Assembly: GCA_003952965.2 (NCBI GenBank)
Contig: CM025855.1
Coordinates: 21,143,122-21,207,121, forward strand
Length of the DNA: 64,000 nucleotides
Source of the DNA: Morella rubra
Taxonomy: Eukaryota > Streptophyta > Magnoliopsida > Fagales > Myricaceae
Direction: 5' to 3'
Shown here: piece after piece, positions 59,061 to 64,000 of the stretch
Position numbering within the stretch: the first letter of the stretch is position 1
Layout: each line of letters begins with the position of its first letter
Made by a program: the position numbers and the translations under genes
The notes under the pieces: model-generated
What the model saw: the letters and a program-made list of their open reading frames with translations, nothing else
What the model was told of the DNA's origin: nothing
Databases searched by the model: none

Positions 59061-59840
59061 CTCACTAATTTCTAAAAAAATCTTAAAATTCATTGGGTTT
59101 TGACCAACAATGCAATAGATCACTCAGCCCAACTTAGTTAGAGCAATTTAACATAATTATTTTCCACCCAATTATAACTCGCCATTTGTCATAAAATAAA
59201 AAATTTAAAAAGTTTATGATACGACACTAGTTGTGATTGAGTGAAAAAAAAAGTTACCCTAAATTACTCTAAGGGAGTTGAGTTGAGTTGAGTCATCTAT
59301 TGTACTAAAGGCAAAAACCTAGTGAGTGAAAATGAATATTCCTTAATTTTTTTTTCTTCATTAGAGGTTACATGCATGAGAAGAAAAAATGACGACAACA
59401 AAAAAAAAAAAAGGAAGAAAAAGAAAACATAAGGGGCTCGTGCTAGAATTCACATACATAGACAATTTATTCATGTTCGGTTTTAAAGCGTTCAATATTC
59501 TAGGATAAGGATTTTTAAACTTTTGGTGGTAGTTTTTGGAGATAAAAATATTATTTATTTTTGACAAAACAATTATATATAATATTGAACGCTTTAAAAC
59601 CGAACATGTATATATTATGTAATGAGATAAATCTGTTGCATTCGAACACTGTATACTGATTTGGTAAATGGATTGATCAGATTAAGTTGCGGCAAGGAAT
59701 ACTCTAGTTGTATCCTTAATTATCACAGTTAAGTAAAAAACTTGCTTATAGTCCGGCTTACAATACAAAAAAAAACAGAAGGTGAAAATACGGTATGATT
59801 CCACTGGTCGAAGAAAGTGAATAAAATTTGCTGAAAGATT
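59061..59840. other. AT-rich spacer containing a perfect 28-bp inverted repeat
   Basis: No gene seen. It contains the hairpin listed at 59472-59608 and A-rich tracts near 59399-59412. Confidence 0.5.
59472..59608. repeat. perfect 28-bp inverted repeat with 81-bp loop
   Basis: CATGTTCGGTTTTAAAGCG plus TTCAATATT (59472-59499) recurs exactly as its reverse complement at 59581-59608. The perfect match in an otherwise drifting AT-rich region suggests a young miniature element or a recent inverted duplication. Confidence 0.8.
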
Positions 59841-59848
59841 AAAAAGAA

Positions 59849-61462
59849 GGGCTAATATTCCCTAAGGTCCCTATGGTATGGCCAATTCTCTAACTAATCC
59901 CCATGGAATTTTTTGTCCTTAAATGGTCCCTGAATTAACCCACGAATACTGTTTGGATTTTTCCATCCACTCCAGGACGGGAAATTCATACGTGGCAAAC
60001 GGAGGACATATCAGCACCACTGAAAGAGCAACACCTGTCTCTCCCTCCACTGTGCTCCACGTCAAAATCCACCTGGCGTCCTCATTTGACACCTGCCATT
60101 GTTCATTAAAAACAAAAGCCATGCCATTTAAAATTGAAATCCACGTCCCTGCCCCTGCCTTAAATCCCCTTGCCCGTGCAATTCCACATCCCTGCCCTAA
60201 ATCCCTTTAACCCCTCGACATTGTTAACTTCACTTCACTGAAATTTCCCAATATTTTCGTTTGAAAACCCTAGAGTGAGCGAGAACATCGAGAAGCCGGA
60301 GGTTAATAGATTATGCATAACAGAACACTCAGGCTTGTGGTTTTGCACGCTCACGTTTGACTCAGTCTTCTCAATCTGCGTTTGGCTTGTTCACTGAGGT
60401 CCTGTGCATTTGCGATGGAAAGCCACTTCACTGAAATTCTTTTCATTTCACGAAAATAGTGGTTCGTTTCCATGAGATCTGTTACCAATTTATACCCCAA
60501 GACATTTTAAAATGTAATGGGTTAAAATGGTAGGTCAACTTCGCAGCTTTTAAAGGACATCTTTTTGTTGGTTGTCTGTTCTTTTGAGTTGGATAGCACA
60601 CGGTTGCGTAATAAATTGTTGTCTCGTTGATTTTGGATAGTTGAAATACTAATTGTAATGGGTTAAAAATGGTGGGTCTCAATCGCAACTTATTTGCGTT
60701 AGAAAGCACACGGTTGCGTAATATTTGCCGAACATTAAGTAGAACAAAACCAAAAGCTTATTTGCTGAACATTAAGTAAAACTTGATGAAAACAAAAGAC
60801 CATTTGCTAACTACTAACCAAGACTTTGCCAAACTGAGCACACCCATAAAATCGACGGCCTGGGTTCGCTTCAGTTTTGGATGTTCGATGCCGAGCACTT
60901 ACTGCAGTAGCAAAAGGGCGATTCCGCTAGAATATTGATGTCTCCCCGACTGCCATGAAGTCTGCTACCATTTCCAGCTGAATCAAACACTGAAAAAGCT
61001 TGAATCCATCAGAAAACTGATTTTAGCCGAATAGTAGTTAATTCAAAATTAGTGGGTAGCTAGTCTCTCCAATCCTCTAGGGTTTTCAGTATGAAAGCCA
61101 AAGTTGGAAATGGTTCTGCGAGTGAGGAGTGTTGCGAGCAAAGAGATTTAGGGCAGGGGCAGAGACGTGGATTTCAATTTTAAAACATAGTGGCTTTTGT
61201 TTTTAATGGACAATGGCAGGTGTCAAATGAGGATGCCAGGTGGGTTTTGACGTGGAGCACAGTGGAAGGAGAGACAAGTGTTGCTCTTTCAGTGTTGTTG
61301 ATATGTCTCCGTTTGCCATATATGAATTTCTCGTCTTGGAGTGGATGGAAAAATCCGAACAATATTTGTGAGTTAATTCAGGGACCATTTCAAGATAAAA
61401 AATTCTAGAGGGACTAATTAGAGAATTGGCCATTCTACAGAGACCTTAAGAAATTTTAGGCC
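59849..61462. mobile_element. MULE with TIRs over 300 bp and 9-bp target duplication
   Basis: The left TIR (59849-60180) and right TIR (about 61140-61462) are inverted copies over more than 300 bp, with ends GGGCTAATATT and AATTTTAGGCC. Flanks TAAAAAGAA (59840-59848) and TAAGAAGAA (61463-61471) match at 8 of 9 positions. The 0.95-kb interior (60180-61140) lacks transposase. It includes an AAAACCCTAGAGTGAGCGAGAA stretch like a plant 5' UTR, so a captured gene fragment (Pack-MULE) is possible but unidentified. Confidence 0.8.
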
Positions 61463-61471
61463 TAAGAAGAA

Positions 61472-61875
61472 CGAAAACACCTCTTTACTTATTCGCTAAT
61501 CCGCAGTACTAGGGATGCAACCGGGGACATTTTACCCCTAAATTTAAAACCTGCTTCACACGATAAACCAAAAAGAAGTGAATCTGTGTGGTGTGAATTT
61601 ACCGGAACACGCGCTTTCAGTCCTAGAAAACCAGAAGCGGTCCCCTGTGAGAGGGAGCATGAGCTGACCTGACCTCTGTCCGTTACACGTTTCGAATGGA
61701 AGGCGCCCCCACGAATTAATTGAGACAACAGGTAGGCTACTTTCTCCTCTCGCTTTTTCAGTCCCCGACGAATGGAATTGTCAGACTGGTCCCCACCTCC
61801 AGGCGGTATCGGAGCACCCCCACGTACTGTGTGCCCTCGAGCCTTGTAGTTGAAATACGGATGTATATTGATATA
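61472..61875. other. spacer between two MULEs, no gene seen
   Basis: About 0.4 kb of mixed composition. Two short open frames (61489-61728 minus, 61720-61920 plus) without recognisable motifs. No further structure noticed. Confidence 0.45.
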
Positions 61876-63986
61876 GGCTTAATTACCCCCGTCCAGTGGT
61901 ATCGAGACGTGATAAAATAGTTCTTGAGGTATAATTTTTTATAAATTAATTCGTGTGATTATTTATTTATTTATTATTAAAAATAGGTCCTTTCATTAAT
62001 TTAGTGTCAGTCTACTAATAGAGAATATTGATGTGACAAATTTTTTAGTGTCATCACAAATCACAAATAGAAACTTGACCTATGTATCACGAATCCACCT
62101 CAGCTAAAACATATAAATTCCTCCCTACCCACCAATTTCAATTTCCAACTCAGCAAATACGTTAACATTTGAGAAAAAAAAAATCCAAAAAGAAACTCTA
62201 AACGACATCTTCCCGTACCCACTAACCCGATACCCCACTCTTTCTCACCAATATCCACGTTGAAGTCACAAAAACCCTAACTTTCAAAAATTCAACAAAT
62301 ACAATAGCTTATATTTGAATCCATTAATCCAAAAAATTGAATGTTCTACATGCTTTTCATCTCTAGAGGCTTGTCATCGTTGCCCCCTTTTTTTGGCTTA
62401 TGTTTACTTAGTTTGGGTTTTCTCCCTTCACCCATTAAGTATTTCTCTCTTCAATATATTAAGGGTGAGTATCGGAACGGATGAAACCGGAATAACCAAT
62501 TTCTGGTTTCGTTCCTGTATTCACCAGAATGCAATTTTTTTGTTTCAGTTTCATTCTATATTTTACCAGAACGAAATTGAAATTTCGGTTTGGCATGTAG
62601 ATTTTTTGGACATATTTTTTTGGGCCCTAATGAGCTAAAAATATTTTTTAGACCAAATTTTTGGATTTTTTTTTCTATTATTCATCATAAATTAACAATA
62701 AATGTAAACATTCATCCAAAATCTAGATTCTAAAATAAACATTCAAAAAATTTCATATATGTTATACTTTATTTTGAGCCCTATTTTTTTTTTAAAAAAA
62801 AAAAAAGAATCGAAATTTTGGTATTTTTAGTTATTCATCATAAATTAAAATAAATATAAAATTTTCATCTAAAATTTAGATTCTAAAATAAAATTCAATC
62901 AAATTACATATATTATACTTTATTTTAAACACTATTTTTAGAAAAATTGGAACTGAAAATTTCGATAATTCCGCTGAAATTTTTTGTTCCAGTTTCGATT
63001 CCAAAAATTTTCAAAATGACTTATAGTTCCGATTTTGGTATATGCCGGAATCGGAACTAGTTTTTTTTGGAATTGGAAATGGAGCCGGAAATTCTGATTC
63101 TTACCTGAATTTTTACTCACCCTTGCAACATATAGGTTTGGGTGTATCAACCAAAATTCAAAAGATTAGCAAAACCAAAATTCCAGAGACCAAACACAGA
63201 TGCACTTTCAACTAATCATTTGATGTATGATTGTATAAAAAGTGAAGGACTTATCGCTCCAGAAGTGTACATAGGACAACCAACGAATCGACAACCCTGG
63301 TTTTCGTCCGTCATAGATGTTCTTACACATGTTCAGAGATTGTATCGGCAAACTGGTGGCTCTGAAAAATCATTTCATTTGGAAGCAAATGACCTTTGTG
63401 ATCCTCTTCTATGGTGATGGGACGCTGAATACGACTGCGAAGACATTTGATTACCAAACAACAATGACTTTCAATAGGGATTTTGAAGGAGACAGAGATT
63501 GTAGCGAACTATGAGAGGAGTTCGATCTCTAGTTGGGGATTAGAAGCTCAATGTGACTGTCGGGGGAAAGGCTAAGCCTAAACGCTTTGGGGCAAAATTG
63601 AGGAGATCTGGGAGAAAAGGAGAGGGGGGGGGGGGGGGGAGGGATAAGAGTGACAACGTCATTCTTCAATGGCCAGATGTCTGTGCTATTTTACATTTGT
63701 TTGTTTTATGTTTTTTGAATTTTTTGTTTTTAATTGCTTAGGTGGCTGCACGTAGCATGATAGTTTATGGGTTTAAATCAAGTAACACACGTCCTCCTCT
63801 CATTGGCTGCTGACGTGATTTTTTTTGACGAATTAACATCCTCCGTTAGTGGCTTGATGTCCTATAGACGGAGGGACCTATTTTTAACAAAAGCGGTGAC
63901 CTTGGAGACTGATTTGCAAAAAGTGATACCTCAGGGACTATTTTGTCGCAACTCAATATCACATGGACCCCTGGTGTAATTAAGCC
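61876..63986. mobile_element. MULE-like element with diverged TIRs
   Basis: The left end GGCTTAATTAC (61876) and right end GTAATTAAGCC (to 63986) are inverted copies, with further similarity over 80-150 bp (GATAAAATAGTTCTTGAGGTAT against GACAAAATAGTCCCTGAGGTAT). The 9-bp flanks do not match clearly. The interior holds another degenerate element (about 62460-63125), a G-run (63628-63639) and a 91-codon frame at 63142-63417 that I do not recognise. Confidence 0.6.
62462..63124. mobile_element. degenerate inverted-end element (hAT-like?), nested in the MULE
   Basis: The left end AAGGGTGAGTA and right end TACTCACCCTT are inverted copies. Inside are many variants of CGGAAT/GGTTTCG 'GGAAC' phrases in both orientations near the ends. 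There is no target duplication and no transposase. The class is uncertain. Confidence 0.4.
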
Positions 63987-64000
63987 TTTTTTATACAATA

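Noticed and set aside
59919-61433. Similar peptides on opposite strands near 60000 and 61300
   Set aside because: They arise from the inverted TIRs of the MULE at 59849-61462 and do not represent duplicated genes.
62938-63150. 70-codon minus-strand frame rich in Phe/Asn
   Set aside because: It is formed by degenerate GGAAT/TTCCG phrases at the end of a hAT-like element, with no independent evidence of coding.
1-64000. tRNA, rRNA, CRISPR arrays or bacterial-type operons
   Set aside because: No cloverleaf-like genes, rRNA segments, regularly spaced repeats or prokaryotic gene clusters were noticed; the window is plant nuclear DNA.

Overview
This is nuclear DNA from a flowering plant, most likely a eudicot. 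It is AT-rich and intron-containing, and it carries a plant ACT-domain-repeat (ACR) gene, a plant S-like RNase gene, Sirevirus-type and L1-type retroelements, CACTA and Mutator-like (MULE) transposons, and an endogenous pararetrovirus. No bacterial operons, CRISPR array or phage genes were seen. One placeholder gap of exactly 1000 N lies at 24792-25791. The species cannot be named from the sequence alone.

Layout, left to right. 1-490: probable last exons of an unrecognised + strand gene. 1.27-2.51 kb: two inverted-repeat (foldback/MITE) elements. 2.8-4.4 kb: retrotransposon LTR remnants. 4.4-5.9 kb: decayed L1-type LINE (- strand). 5969-9133: a non-autonomous CACTA-like transposon carrying a captured piece of a DDX6/Dhh1-type DEAD-box helicase gene, intron included. 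9511-10556: a four-exon RNase T2 gene (- strand) with a single-base frameshift. 12.37-24.79 kb: a decayed endogenous caulimovirid (movement protein, coat/zinc knuckle, protease, reverse transcriptase, RNase H, then a second ORF, promoter, primer site and the start of another ORF1). It is interrupted by a large LTR-like insertion (about 18.79-22.06 kb) and by a Sirevirus-type solo LTR (23282-24496).

25792-55529 is the dominant structure: an almost perfect inverted duplication with arms of about 14.8 kb around a spacer of about 0.2 kb. Each arm holds, from outside in, one end of a MULE, intergenic DNA, a complete seven-coding-exon ACR gene (443 aa), a region with no recognised gene, a small 106-codon gene, a copia fragment, and half of a CACTA-family element whose interior forms the centre. 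The two ACR genes and the two small genes therefore converge tail to tail. The left arm begins on the first base after the gap. The arms differ by small indels and scattered substitutions, while the ACR exons appear identical. The structure is either a recent genuine palindrome or an assembly fold-back or haplotype join; both readings are set out in the findings.

55.4-64 kb: a transposon cluster. It holds a 666-bp MULE with a perfect 9-bp target duplication, a MULE-type element split by a nested CACTA element, two further long-TIR MULEs, a hAT-like degenerate element and a small perfect hairpin. No convincing host gene was seen there.

The functional host genes supported are ACR (two copies), RNase T2 (frameshifted in this sequence) and, with less certainty, the 106-aa gene and the exons at the left edge. 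The rest is mobile-element sequence at several stages of decay.
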